From Bacteroidaceae bacterium (lineage in GTDB: Bacteria > Bacteroidota > Bacteroidia > Bacteroidales > Bacteroidaceae), in the NCBI GenBank assembly GCA_900752815.1, contig CAADWS010000011.1, positions 14,399 to 78,398 on the forward strand: a stretch of DNA of 64,000 bases. The letters run 5' to 3'. The notes under the pieces were generated by a model, which did not search any database, was not told where the DNA came from, and saw only the letters and a list, made by a program, of their open reading frames with translations. A program made the position numbers and the translations under genes. Shown here one piece after another: positions 8,355 to 16,501 of the stretch; position 1 is the stretch's first letter, and each line of letters opens with the position of its first letter.

Positions 8355-9383
8355 TCAGGGCTGCTGCGGGCGCATGTGGCGATAGACCGCCTCGCGCAGC
8401 GAACCCTGCGCATCGTCGCTGTTATACTCCCAATACATAATTCCCAGCAACCCCTGCTCACGGACATAGGCACACTTGGCGGCCAGCGACTCCGGATTTT
8501 CATAGGAAGCCACCAGGCGGCCGGTGCTGTCGGCCAGATAGGGCACACAGGCCACCGTATCCCAGCACTGCACATAGTCGCGGCGGGCCATGAGACTGTC
8601 ATAGCGGATGAAATCGGACATGGGCGGCGCGGCATGCCCGTAGAAAGGAACGCCGAGCACCAGCTTTTCAGGCGCAACGCCCGCATCCAGATGTGCCTGC
8701 ACCGCCTGCGCCGCGGAATAGCGGCTCAGCGGAGAAGGATGGAGCGCCGAATGGTGATAGGGCGGCCGGGCCATGTCGTAGGCCATGATGTTGACAAAAT
8801 CGACATAGGGGTCGATGGCCCGGAAGTCGATGTAGGCAGCGCCGGCCACCGAGGCCAGCGTCAGCAGACGGTCGGGGCCGATGGCCTGCCGGATGTCGCG
8901 CATGAGCTGGGTGAAGTTCTCCGTGTCGTCGGGCGAGGCGGAAATGCCGGCTGCCGAACTCGTGGGATATTCCCAGTCGAGGTCGATGCCGTCCAAGCCA
9001 AACTGCTCCACCACCCGGCAGCAGTCGCGCGCAAAAAGGCGGCGGTGGGTAACGTCGGCCGCCATCTCGCTGAACCGGCCGCTGCCCCATCCGCCGATGG
9101 AGAGCATCACCTTGAGGTGGGGCGCCTTCTTCTTCAGTTCGGCCACCTCCTTGAGCCGGCTTTCACGGCTGATGACGATGCGCCGGAAGGTAGAGTCGAC
9201 CTGCCCGAAGGCATAGTTGATGTGCGTCACCACTGAAGGGTCGGGCAATGCCTTCCCGTCCGCAGTGACATAGGCCAGCACAATGTTGCCCGGCGTTTCG
9301 GATTCCTGCTGCGCCGACGGTCCGCAGGCAGTCAGGAGCGTACCCAGCAGGCACGCTACGAGGGAAAAGGATTTCTTTTTCAT
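8355..9383 (-). CDS. GH18 family glycosidase, lipoprotein
   Basis: A 342-residue lipoprotein (signal ending LLTACGPS) with a single GH18 barrel. The family cleaves chitin or chitobiose cores of N-glycans (chitinase or endo-beta-N-acetylglucosaminidase). It shows the SxGG strand (VMLSIGGWGSGRF) and the catalytic DxxDxDxE motif intact as DGIDLDWEYP, plus a late YWEYNSDD strand carrying the conserved tryptophan. It starts 50 bases after the aminopeptidase gene ends, so the two are probably cotranscribed. The lipidated, surface-type export and the nearby mannosidase suggest glycoprotein glycan use, but chitin-type substrates are equally possible. Confidence 0.9.
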   Translation of the reverse strand: MKKKSFSLVACLLGTLLTACGPSAQQESETPGNIVLAYVTADGKALPDPSVVTHINYAFGQVDSTFRRIVISRESRLKEVAELKKKAPHLKVMLSIGGWGSGRFSEMAADVTHRRLFARDCCRVVEQFGLDGIDLDWEYPTSSAAGISASPDDTENFTQLMRDIRQAIGPDRLLTLASVAGAAYIDFRAIDPYVDFVNIMAYDMARPPYHHSALHPSPLSRYSAAQAVQAHLDAGVAPEKLVLGVPFYGHAAPPMSDFIRYDSLMARRDYVQCWDTVACVPYLADSTGRLVASYENPESLAAKCAYVREQGLLGIMYWEYNSDDAQGSLREAVYRHMRPQQP

Positions 9384-9433
9384 GTTTGTTTTTATTTGAA
9401 AACTGGTCAGTTCCAGCGAAAGGCCGGCACCCG

Positions 9434-11236
9434 CTACAAGGCGCGGGTAGCCTGCTCCAGCCAGCGGCGGTCGGCCTCATCGTCGAGCAAGGGAAGCAGC
9501 TCGCGGCACACGGTGGCATGATAGCGGTTCACCCACTGCTTTTCCTCGGCCGAAAGGAGCGACGCGTCGACGGCACGGAGGTCGTAAGGACACAGCGTCA
9601 GCGTTTCAAACTCCAGGAAGGAACCGAAATCGGTGTGGAGCGAGGGGCGCGCCAGCAGCATGTTTTCGATGCGCACGCCGAAGCGGCCGGTCACGTAGAT
9701 GCCGGGCTCGTTGGTCACCACCATGCCGGCTCTGAAGGGCACGACGGTGCACGGCCGGTAGTTCTTCCGGATTTGGTGAGGGTCCTCATGCACGCCCAGG
9801 CGCGAACCCACGCCGTGGCCTGTGCCGTGGCCGAAGTCATAGCCCGCCTGCCACAGGGGATAGCGGGCGGCGGTGTCGAGCTGCAGGCCGGTGGTGCCGT
9901 CGGGGAAGCGGCAGCACGACAGGGCAATATGCCCTTTGAGCACGAGGGTATAGACACGGCGCTCCTCGTCGGTGAGCGGTCCGAGAGCGATGGTGCGGGT
10001 GATGTCGGTCGTGCCGCATTCATACTGTCCGCCCGAATCGAGCAGCAGCAGTCCGCGCGGCTCGAGCACGGCGTCGGTGGAGGGTTCGGCCTCGTAGTGC
10101 ACAATGGCGCCATGGGCGGCATAGGCGGCAATCGTGGCGAAGCTCAGGCTGCAGAAACCGGGGCGGGCGGCACGGAAGGCCGTCAGCCGGCGGTCCACCT
10201 CCATCTCGGTGAAACGGCCCGTAGCCACATTTTCATCGAGCCAGCGCAGAAACTGCACCATGGCCACACCGTCCTCCAGCATGGCACGGCGGAAACCGTC
10301 CTGCTCGGCCTCGTTCTTCACGGCACGGAACAGGGGGACGGGCGACGTGCAGAAGCAGCAGTTCACTCCGGCCCTCACCGCCTGCCGCACCACGCAGCAG
10401 GCCGTCGTTGCCGGCAGGGCCACCACCGGGCCGCCTGCTCCGGCCAGCTGTTCCAGCGCCGCTGCCCAGCCGTCGTAGGGGCGCAGCGTCACCCCGTTGT
10501 CGGCCAGCTGCCGTGCGGCCTCAGGCGCTATCTTCTCCGGCTGGACAAAAAGCACGGCCCCGTCGGTCTGCACCAGCAGATAGCTGAGGAAGAAGGGATT
10601 GAATTCGATGTCGGCGCCGCGCAGATTGAGCAGCCACGCGATTTCCGAGAGGTCGCTCATGAAAAAGGCGCCGGGCGCTTCCTTGAGTCCGGCCATCCAC
10701 TGGCGCACCCGCGCCAGTTTGCTTCCCACGGACTCACCGGCCAGCGGGAGCGGCTGCACGATGACGGGCGCATCGGGCAGGGCCGGACGGTCGGTCCAGA
10801 TTTCGGCAAAGGGGTCGGTATCCACCTGCCGGTTGTCGAGCGCAGTGCCTCCGAAGAGGGCCTGACGGAGTTCCTCGGTCATCATTTCGCCCCAATAGCC
10901 CACACATCCGCTGCCCACGCAGGCGCTGAGCCATTCGGGCACCGACGGCGTGTCGTCGCAGCCGTCGCGCATGAGTTGGAAAGGCGTGCCCTCCAACTGG
11001 GCCTCGGCCTGCAGGAAATAGCGCGAATCGGTCCAGAGTGCCGCCTCGCGGAGCGTCACGACGGCCATGCCGGCCGAACCGGTGAAACCGGTGAGCCACT
11101 CGCGGGCCTGCCAGTAGCGGGGAAGATATTCACTGTTGTGCGGATCAAGCGTCGGGACAATGAAGGCGGCGAGCCCCTGGCTCTCCATCCACCGGCGCAA
11201 CGCCTCTACGCGTCCTTGAATCAATGCGTTTTCCAT
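9434..11236 (-). CDS. pepP: Aminopeptidase P family (Xaa-Pro aminopeptidase)
   Basis: A 600-residue cytosolic metallopeptidase of family M24B that removes an N-terminal residue preceding proline. It has the long three-domain form: two creatinase-like N-terminal domains (VPTLDPHNSEYLPRYW, ALWTDSRYFLQAE) and a C-terminal pita-bread catalytic domain. The five metal ligands are visible: the two Asp in LLLDSGGQYECGTTDITRT, the His in GHGTGHGVG, the Glu in NEPGIYV and the Glu in FLEFETLTLCP. No signal peptide is present. A strong promoter lies 150 bases upstream, and the GH18 gene follows closely. The symbol follows the family name. Confidence 0.93.
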   Translation of the reverse strand: MENALIQGRVEALRRWMESQGLAAFIVPTLDPHNSEYLPRYWQAREWLTGFTGSAGMAVVTLREAALWTDSRYFLQAEAQLEGTPFQLMRDGCDDTPSVPEWLSACVGSGCVGYWGEMMTEELRQALFGGTALDNRQVDTDPFAEIWTDRPALPDAPVIVQPLPLAGESVGSKLARVRQWMAGLKEAPGAFFMSDLSEIAWLLNLRGADIEFNPFFLSYLLVQTDGAVLFVQPEKIAPEAARQLADNGVTLRPYDGWAAALEQLAGAGGPVVALPATTACCVVRQAVRAGVNCCFCTSPVPLFRAVKNEAEQDGFRRAMLEDGVAMVQFLRWLDENVATGRFTEMEVDRRLTAFRAARPGFCSLSFATIAAYAAHGAIVHYEAEPSTDAVLEPRGLLLLDSGGQYECGTTDITRTIALGPLTDEERRVYTLVLKGHIALSCCRFPDGTTGLQLDTAARYPLWQAGYDFGHGTGHGVGSRLGVHEDPHQIRKNYRPCTVVPFRAGMVVTNEPGIYVTGRFGVRIENMLLARPSLHTDFGSFLEFETLTLCPYDLRAVDASLLSAEEKQWVNRYHATVCRELLPLLDDEADRRWLEQATRAL

Positions 11237-11386
11237 ATTGTTGAATGTTCTTTTGAGTAGTATTTTCTTGTGGCAGGGATGCGGAAACGAGAAAAGCAGC
11301 GACCTCCTCCTGCCAGGTTGCCGGCCGATGCCCTTCTACCCGTCCCCGACCGGGGGACGCGGGGAGAAGGAACGCGGCTTCCGTTA

Positions 11387-11417
11387 CAAAGGTACAATCT
11401 GCCGCGTAACCTGCAAA
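11387..11417 (-). promoter_or_regulatory. Promoter of the aminopeptidase P gene
   Basis: Minus strand TTTG (11417-11414), 19 bases, TACCTTTG (11394-11387), a full Bacteroidetes consensus match. It implies a leader of about 145 bases, which contains GC-rich inverted segments. Confidence 0.65.
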
Positions 11418-11526
11418 ATGAAAAGGAGTTTTTCATCCCGTCCGGCACGGCAGCCGGCAACGCCTTCCGGCGGCTGGCCGCCGCCACGCTTTTTTTTATT
11501 TTTCAAGGAGTTTAGATTTTCCGCCG

Positions 11527-11557
11527 TTGCCCGAATCAGCTAAAAATCGTAATTTTG
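11527..11557 (+). promoter_or_regulatory. Promoter of the exported hydrolase gene
   Basis: TTG at 11527-11529, 20 bases, TAATTTTG at 11550-11557. The transcript would start near 11564, ahead of both candidate start codons. Confidence 0.6.
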
Positions 11558-11586
11558 CAGGCGGATTGCCTGATGCAGACTTTTTT

Positions 11587-11631
11587 ACGCACACACATGA
11601 AAAAATCATTACGCACACACATGAAAAAATC
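11587..11631 (+). repeat. 24-base tandem duplication carrying the start codon
   Basis: The 21-base string beginning ACGCACACACATGAAAAAAT occurs at 11587 and again at 11611, a 24-base period. It therefore repeats eight codons in frame (RTHMKKSL twice). Each copy supplies the same upstream context and an ATG (11597 and 11621). Confidence 0.85.
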
Positions 11632-12859
11632 GCTCCTGCTATTGACGGTATGGCTGACCGCTACCGGCCTGCAGGCCCAATCGCCGGAAGGAAACTGGTA
11701 TGGGAAACTGAGCCTCGGCATACAGAAACTGGGCATTGCCCTCCAGTTTGCCACCGACAACGCAGGAAAAAGCAAAGTGACGATGGACGTGCCGGAACAG
11801 GGCATCAAGGCGCTTCCCGCCGACGTCCTGCTTTGCAGTCCGGACTCCGTCAGCCTGAATTTTCCCGTCATCGGTGCTTCCTATACCGGCCGCATTGCCG
11901 GCACAACGCTCAACGGACTGTTCCATCAGAACGGCCTGACACTCCCCCTCAAGCTGGAGAAGCAATCAACGCCCCAGGCACGCCGGCCGCAGGAACCGCA
12001 GCCGCCACTGCCCTACACCACCGAGGAAGTGGTCTTCACCAACCCGGCAGCCGGCGTCAGTCTGGCCGGCACACTGACCTACCCCGTGGGATATAAGCAG
12101 GGAGACAAGGTGAAGGCGGTGCTGATGGTCAGCGGCAGCGGCACCCAAAACCGCGACGAGGAGATTCTGGAGCACAAACCCTTCCTCGTGATGGCCGACT
12201 TCCTGGCCAGGAACGGAATCGCGTCGCTCCGCTACGATGACCGCGGAGCCGGGAAATCGACAGGCCGCCCCGACAGCTGCACCACTGCCGACTTTGCCGC
12301 CGACGCGCAGGCCGGCATGGAATGGCTGAAACGGAACAAAGGTTGGAAAACCGGCGTGCTCGGACACAGCGAAGGCGGAACGATTGCCTTCATGCTCGGC
12401 GCAAAAGGACAGGCGGACTTCATCGTCAGCATGGGCGGCATCGGCATCAAGGGCGACTCGCTGCTGGCGGAACAGCGCAACGCACTGGCCCGGCTCAACA
12501 ACGCTCCGGGGCTCTGGACCGCAGAGAAGGTCAGGGCACAGCTTGCCGCCGCACCGGCCAACCCCTGGTTCGACTTCTTCATCAACTACGACCCGGCAGC
12601 AGACGTGCGGCAGACAAAAGTGCCGGTAATGGCCATCAACGGCAGCAAGGACATGCAGGTGCTGCCCGGCAGCAATCTGCAAACCATCCGCCAACTGCTG
12701 CACGACGGAAACCGGAAAAACCTGTTCAAGGAATATCCCGGACTCAATCACCTGTTCCAGCACTGCACCACCGGCTCGCCCACGGAATATTACCACATCG
12801 AGGAAACCCTCTCGCCGGAAGTCATGCGCGACATCGCCGGGTGGATTAACGCACTCTGA
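11621..12859 (+). CDS. Exported alpha/beta hydrolase (esterase/peptidase-like)
   Basis: A 412-residue secreted protein with signal peptide MKKSLLLLTVWLTATGLQAQ. A small N-terminal beta domain (residues about 20-125, with YGKLSLGIQKLGIAL) precedes an alpha/beta hydrolase fold. Catalytic triad candidates are the Ser in LGHSEGG (about residue 249), the Asp in INGSKDMQV and the His in GLNHLFQHC; the oxyanion strand is SLRYDDRGAGKS. Relatives in gut Bacteroidetes are annotated as periplasmic esterases or S9-type peptidases, and the substrate is unknown. The second of two duplicated ATGs is chosen because it begins a normal-length signal peptide; the first (11597) adds eight residues. Confidence 0.88.
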   Translation: MKKSLLLLTVWLTATGLQAQSPEGNWYGKLSLGIQKLGIALQFATDNAGKSKVTMDVPEQGIKALPADVLLCSPDSVSLNFPVIGASYTGRIAGTTLNGLFHQNGLTLPLKLEKQSTPQARRPQEPQPPLPYTTEEVVFTNPAAGVSLAGTLTYPVGYKQGDKVKAVLMVSGSGTQNRDEEILEHKPFLVMADFLARNGIASLRYDDRGAGKSTGRPDSCTTADFAADAQAGMEWLKRNKGWKTGVLGHSEGGTIAFMLGAKGQADFIVSMGGIGIKGDSLLAEQRNALARLNNAPGLWTAEKVRAQLAAAPANPWFDFFINYDPAADVRQTKVPVMAINGSKDMQVLPGSNLQTIRQLLHDGNRKNLFKEYPGLNHLFQHCTTGSPTEYYHIEETLSPEVMRDIAGWINAL

Positions 12860-12984
12860 CAGGAAAAGGCCGGCCGCAGCCGGACAAAAAAAGGCACCGG
12901 CAGCCAGGCTCTCCGCCCGACTGCCGGCCACACCGACTGGAAATACAAAAAACAATCTGCATATCAAGCAAACCAATTACTTCT

Positions 12985-15039
12985 ATGAAAAGATTTTATA
13001 CCCTGACACTGCTCTTGCTGACCCTCGTCGCAACAGCAGCACAAGCACAGATCAACTTCTCTGTGTCCTACAAGCGGGTCAGCCCCACGGAGTATGACAT
13101 CATCTTCTCCGGCACTGCCGAACCGGGGTGGCACGTCTATTCCACTGACATCCCGTCGGGCGGTCCCACTCCCGCCACTTTCAACACGGATGCCGCCAAG
13201 GGCGTGGAAACCGTGGGCAAGTTGAAAAAAGGAAGCGGAGAAAAGGTGCAGTATGACGCCATGTTCGAAATGGATGTGGCTTATTTTGAAAACGCTTTCA
13301 CCTTTACACAACGCGTCCGCCTGACCAGCGCCGACTACGAACTGGCCGGATACTTGGAATATGGCGCCTGCAACGACCAGAGCTGCCTGCCGCCCTCCAC
13401 GGTGGAGTGCAAGCTCAAAGGCAGCGACGGACCGTCGGCCGCACAGCCGGCTGCCGGAAAGGCTGAAAGCGCGGAAAAGGCCGCTGCAGCCGGCAGCCAG
13501 TCCGTTACCGCCGAAGAGGCAACGACCATCGTCAGCCGCCCCGACACACTGGGCGCCCTGCCCGCCGACAGTACGGCCGCAACTGCAGCAACGACGGCTA
13601 CGGATTTCAACAGCGCGCTGTGGACGCCCGTCATCGACCAGCTGGAGGCCTTCGGACAGGAAAACGTGGCCGACCACGCACTGTGGTACATCTTCATCCT
13701 CGGATTCGCCGGCGGACTCATCGCACTCTTCACGCCTTGCGTATGGCCCATCATTCCCATGACTGTAAGTTTCTTCCTGAAACGTGCGAAAGACCGCAGG
13801 AAAGGCATCCGCGACGCCATTACCTACGGTCTCTCCATCATCGTCATCTACGTCGGACTGGGCTTGATTATCACTTCCATCTTCGGAGCCAGCGCGCTCA
13901 ACGACCTTTCGACCAACGCTATTTTCAATATCTTCTTCTGCCTGATGCTCTTGGTGTTTGCTGCCAGCTTCTTCGGCGGATTTGAAATCACGCTGCCCTC
14001 CTCCTGGGGCGCAGCCGTTGACAGCAAGGCCGAAAAGACCACCGGTCTGCTCTCCATCTTCCTCATGGCCTTCACGCTGGCCCTCGTTTCCTTCTCCTGC
14101 ACAGGTCCCATCATCGGCTTCCTGCTGGTGGAAATGAGCACGTCGGGCGGTTCCATCCTTGCACCGACCATCGGCATGCTGGGCTTCGCCATCGCACTGG
14201 CCCTGCCCTTCACGCTGTTCGCCCTCTTCCCCACGTGGCTGAAGAGTGCCCCGAAGAGCGGCGGCTGGCTGAATATGGTGAAAGTCACCCTCGGTTTCCT
14301 CGAACTGGCCTTTGCGCTGAAGTTCCTCTCCGTAGCCGACCTTGCCTACGGCTGGCACATTCTCGACCGCGAAACCTTCCTCGCACTCTGGATAGCCATC
14401 TTCGCCCTGCTCGGCTTCTATCTGCTGGGCCTGATCAAGTTCCCGCACGACGACGAGGACGACCGCCGCACCAGCGTGCCCCGCTTCTTCCTCGCCCTGG
14501 CTTCCATCGCCTTTGCCATCTACATGGTGCCCGGCCTGTGGGGCGCCCCCTGCAAAGCCATCAGCGCCTTCGCACCCCCTATGTACACCCAGGACTTCAA
14601 CCTGCAGCCGGCCGAAGTCAAGCCGCTCCTCAATTATGAAGAAGGCATGGCTTACGCCAAAGAGCAGAAGAAACCCGTCATCCTCGACTTCACCGGCCAC
14701 GGCTGCGTTAACTGCCGCAAAATGGAAGCTGCCGTATGGGAAGACGACAAGGTGAAAGGCTATCTTACCGAAGACTATGTCATCATTTCCCTCTACGTGG
14801 ACGAAAAAACGCCGCTGCCCGAACCCATCGTAGTCAACGAGAACGGAACCGAACGCAAACTGCGCACCGTCGGCGACAAGTGGAGCTACCTGCAGCGCAG
14901 CAAATTCGGCGGACAGACGCAGCCTTTCTATGTGCTGGTGGACAATGAGGGAAATCCGCTCAACGGTTCCTACTCCTACGACGAGGATGTCGACAAATTT
15001 GTGGAGTTCCTCGAAACCGGACTGAAAAACTATAAATAA
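12985..15039 (+). CDS. DsbD-family thiol:disulfide interchange protein
   Basis: A 684-residue inner-membrane protein that moves reducing equivalents from cytoplasmic thioredoxin to the periplasm. It has a signal peptide, then an N-terminal DsbD-alpha-like immunoglobulin domain (GWHVYSTDIPSGGPTPATFN, CNDQSCLPPSTVE). After a low-complexity Ala/Thr linker comes a CcdA-type membrane core with its paired cysteines (FTPCVWPIIPMTVSFF and SFSCTGPIIGF). The C-terminus is a thioredoxin domain with active site GHGCVNCRK. All three redox modules keep their cysteines. It starts 125 bases after the hydrolase, and a strong terminator follows. Confidence 0.92.
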   Translation: MKRFYTLTLLLLTLVATAAQAQINFSVSYKRVSPTEYDIIFSGTAEPGWHVYSTDIPSGGPTPATFNTDAAKGVETVGKLKKGSGEKVQYDAMFEMDVAYFENAFTFTQRVRLTSADYELAGYLEYGACNDQSCLPPSTVECKLKGSDGPSAAQPAAGKAESAEKAAAAGSQSVTAEEATTIVSRPDTLGALPADSTAATAATTATDFNSALWTPVIDQLEAFGQENVADHALWYIFILGFAGGLIALFTPCVWPIIPMTVSFFLKRAKDRRKGIRDAITYGLSIIVIYVGLGLIITSIFGASALNDLSTNAIFNIFFCLMLLVFAASFFGGFEITLPSSWGAAVDSKAEKTTGLLSIFLMAFTLALVSFSCTGPIIGFLLVEMSTSGGSILAPTIGMLGFAIALALPFTLFALFPTWLKSAPKSGGWLNMVKVTLGFLELAFALKFLSVADLAYGWHILDRETFLALWIAIFALLGFYLLGLIKFPHDDEDDRRTSVPRFFLALASIAFAIYMVPGLWGAPCKAISAFAPPMYTQDFNLQPAEVKPLLNYEEGMAYAKEQKKPVILDFTGHGCVNCRKMEAAVWEDDKVKGYLTEDYVIISLYVDEKTPLPEPIVVNENGTERKLRTVGDKWSYLQRSKFGGQTQPFYVLVDNEGNPLNGSYSYDEDVDKFVEFLETGLKNYK

Positions 15040-15178
15040 CGGAAAGGCTCGGAGATACAAAAGGACCACCGGAAAAAGCAAAAGTAACCGTTGAAAAAAA
15101 CGGAAAGATAACCGGAAAAGACAGAAGTGGCGGAAATGAAGATGGCCGCAGCTGATTTCCGGAAAGCGCACTACAGAA

Positions 15179-15217
15179 TGACGGCTGGCAAGTTCCTCAA
15201 AAACCTGCCAGCCGTCA
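15179..15217 (+). terminator. Terminator after the DsbD gene
   Basis: A 12-bp perfect stem (TGACGGCTGGCA at 15179-15190 with 15206-15217) followed by a T-rich run. The upstream 15040-15178 holds no gene. Confidence 0.75.
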
Positions 15218-15273
15218 CTTTTATTTTCCCATCCGTAGCCGGGAGGGCATTTCCGCCGCTCCGGCTGCAAGCG

Positions 15274-15552
15274 TTACAGATAACGGCGGAAAACCTTCAC
15301 CTGCAGCGGCGTGAAAGCCCTTTGCCGATGCCGGTAGCCGCGCCGGTGCAAATCGGCCAGCAGATGCGGGTCCGACACAATCCAGCGGTGCAGACGCGCC
15401 ACCGCCACCCGTTCGTCGGCGGCCGGAAAATATTCCACAGCCAGTTCCCGCCGTGTTTTCCATCCGGCCGGCAGCCCTCTTTTCCGTTCCTTGTTTTCCT
15501 TCTCCAGTCCTGTTTGTTTCATCCGGTGTAACTCCATTTTTTTCATTATCAT
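15274..15552 (-). CDS. DUF4248 family protein
   Basis: A 92-residue basic protein matching the DUF4248 pattern common in Bacteroides: a tyrosine-phenylalanine-proline segment (ELAVEYFPAADERVAVARLH), a central RWI helix, and the closing RAFTPLQVKVFRRYL. The function is unknown. Such genes are often placed beside amidase, lysozyme-like or phage-structure-like genes, as here, where it follows the P5-like gene by 75 bases in the same direction. Two ATGs six bases apart are possible starts (15552 and 15546). Confidence 0.75.
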   Translation of the reverse strand: MIMKKMELHRMKQTGLEKENKERKRGLPAGWKTRRELAVEYFPAADERVAVARLHRWIVSDPHLLADLHRRGYRHRQRAFTPLQVKVFRRYL

Positions 15553-15627
15553 TTTCTCTAAGTTTCATTTGCCGAATCCTCACGATTCTTTTCTTCCGAC
15601 GGTTTTCCATCTCACTTCGCCGCAGGG

Positions 15628-16041
15628 TCATACGCCGAAACGTCTCCGCAGTTCCTCCAGATATTCCGGCACGGGATGCAACCCCGTTTCCTGTTTCGCC
15701 ATGGCGGCCACCAAACGCGGTATCTGCATGCCTTCGGGCCGGATGCGCTCATTGCGCAACAGGCGGCTCCGGCCACAGACGCAGGCGATGTAAAGTTCCG
15801 TATCGTTTTCGGAAGGCGGCGCCCAGCGACGGATGATTTTCTCAGGCGTGTCACATCCGTAGCGGCACACATAATTTCTCATCAGCAGCAATGCGGCACG
15901 ATAGCCGTAGTCAAAGTGCAGAAAGCTGCAGAAGCCTTTGACACAGGGGTGCGAAGGATGCAGTCCCAACCAGCGGTTGGAGGCAATATAGCGTATGTTC
16001 AGCGGATTCCGATTGGCTATGCCCAAATTTTCTGTTCTCAT
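15628..16041 (-). CDS. P5-like (phage structural/lysis-type) protein
   Basis: A 137-residue soluble protein. Its opening, NRNPLNIRYIASNRWLGL, with KGFCSFLHFDYGYRAALLLM and PPSENDTELYIACVC, is the pattern of a family annotated in Bacteroides as structural protein P5 and thought to be lysozyme-like or phage-derived. The start ATG is preceded by an unusually strong Shine-Dalgarno sequence for this phylum (AGGAGG, nine bases before the ATG), which decides it over an upstream in-frame ATG. It forms a two-gene unit with the DUF4248 gene. I infer a domesticated phage or cell-wall function; no catalytic residue can be named with confidence. Confidence 0.75.
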   Translation of the reverse strand: MRTENLGIANRNPLNIRYIASNRWLGLHPSHPCVKGFCSFLHFDYGYRAALLLMRNYVCRYGCDTPEKIIRRWAPPSENDTELYIACVCGRSRLLRNERIRPEGMQIPRLVAAMAKQETGLHPVPEYLEELRRRFGV

Positions 16042-16130
16042 GGTGTTTTCCTCCTGGTTATTGTTTTTTTTCAATGAATGGCAGCGCTGCACAGCGCGAC
16101 CGTAAGGGAGATGAAGGCCTTCAACTGCTG

Positions 16131-16138
16131 CAAAGATA
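16131..16138 (-). promoter_or_regulatory. Promoter -7 element of the P5-like/DUF4248 unit
   Basis: TATCTTTG on the minus strand, about 90 bases before the P5-like ATG, with a T-run instead of a clear TTTG at -33. The rest of the gap to 16430 is A-rich, GGAAAA-rich sequence with no credible gene. Confidence 0.5.
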
Positions 16139-16430
16139 AGCCGGACGATTCCGAAAAAACCGTAAGAAAAAAAAACAACTTACGGAAAACTCCGCCGCTG
16201 TGCCGCCGGAAAAAGAAAAACAACGGGCACAGAAAAACGATGCCGGCAGAACACACGGTTTCGCCGGAATCAGAAAAAATCACCGAAGAAAAAACAATCA
16301 CCGGGGGACGGAGCAACGCGGCGATGAGCAGGAAGACAAAACGTTGCGGGAAGAGAAACACAGAAAAGGAAGGAGCCGTCGAAAAAGGAAAAGTGGAAAC
16401 GAAAACCAACCGGCGGGAACCACAACCGAA

Positions 16431-16468
16431 AACGGCACGTTTTGCGACTGACCGCAAAACGTGCCGTT
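16431..16468 (-). terminator. Terminator after rnc
   Basis: A 16-bp perfect inverted repeat (arms 16431-16446 and 16453-16468, loop of six) located 34 bases after the rnc stop. A T-rich stretch follows on the minus strand. Confidence 0.75.
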
Positions 16469-16501
16469 AAGGGACTGATGGCGGCAACCGTGCCTCCACC
16501 T

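Noticed and set aside
9386..11260. A 624-codon plus-strand frame opposite aminopeptidase P
   Set aside because: Mirror frame of a gene with all catalytic residues; no recognisable protein.
12964..15270. A 768-codon open frame antisense to the DsbD gene
   Set aside because: It is the GC-rich complementary reading of a well-conserved gene; the product has no fold or motif and reads as Gly/Glu/Gln-rich noise.
16078..16470. A 130-residue Lys/Thr-rich frame in the gap before rnc
   Set aside because: It arises from A-rich, GGAAAA-rich spacer sequence, overlaps a promoter and a terminator, and has low-complexity composition.
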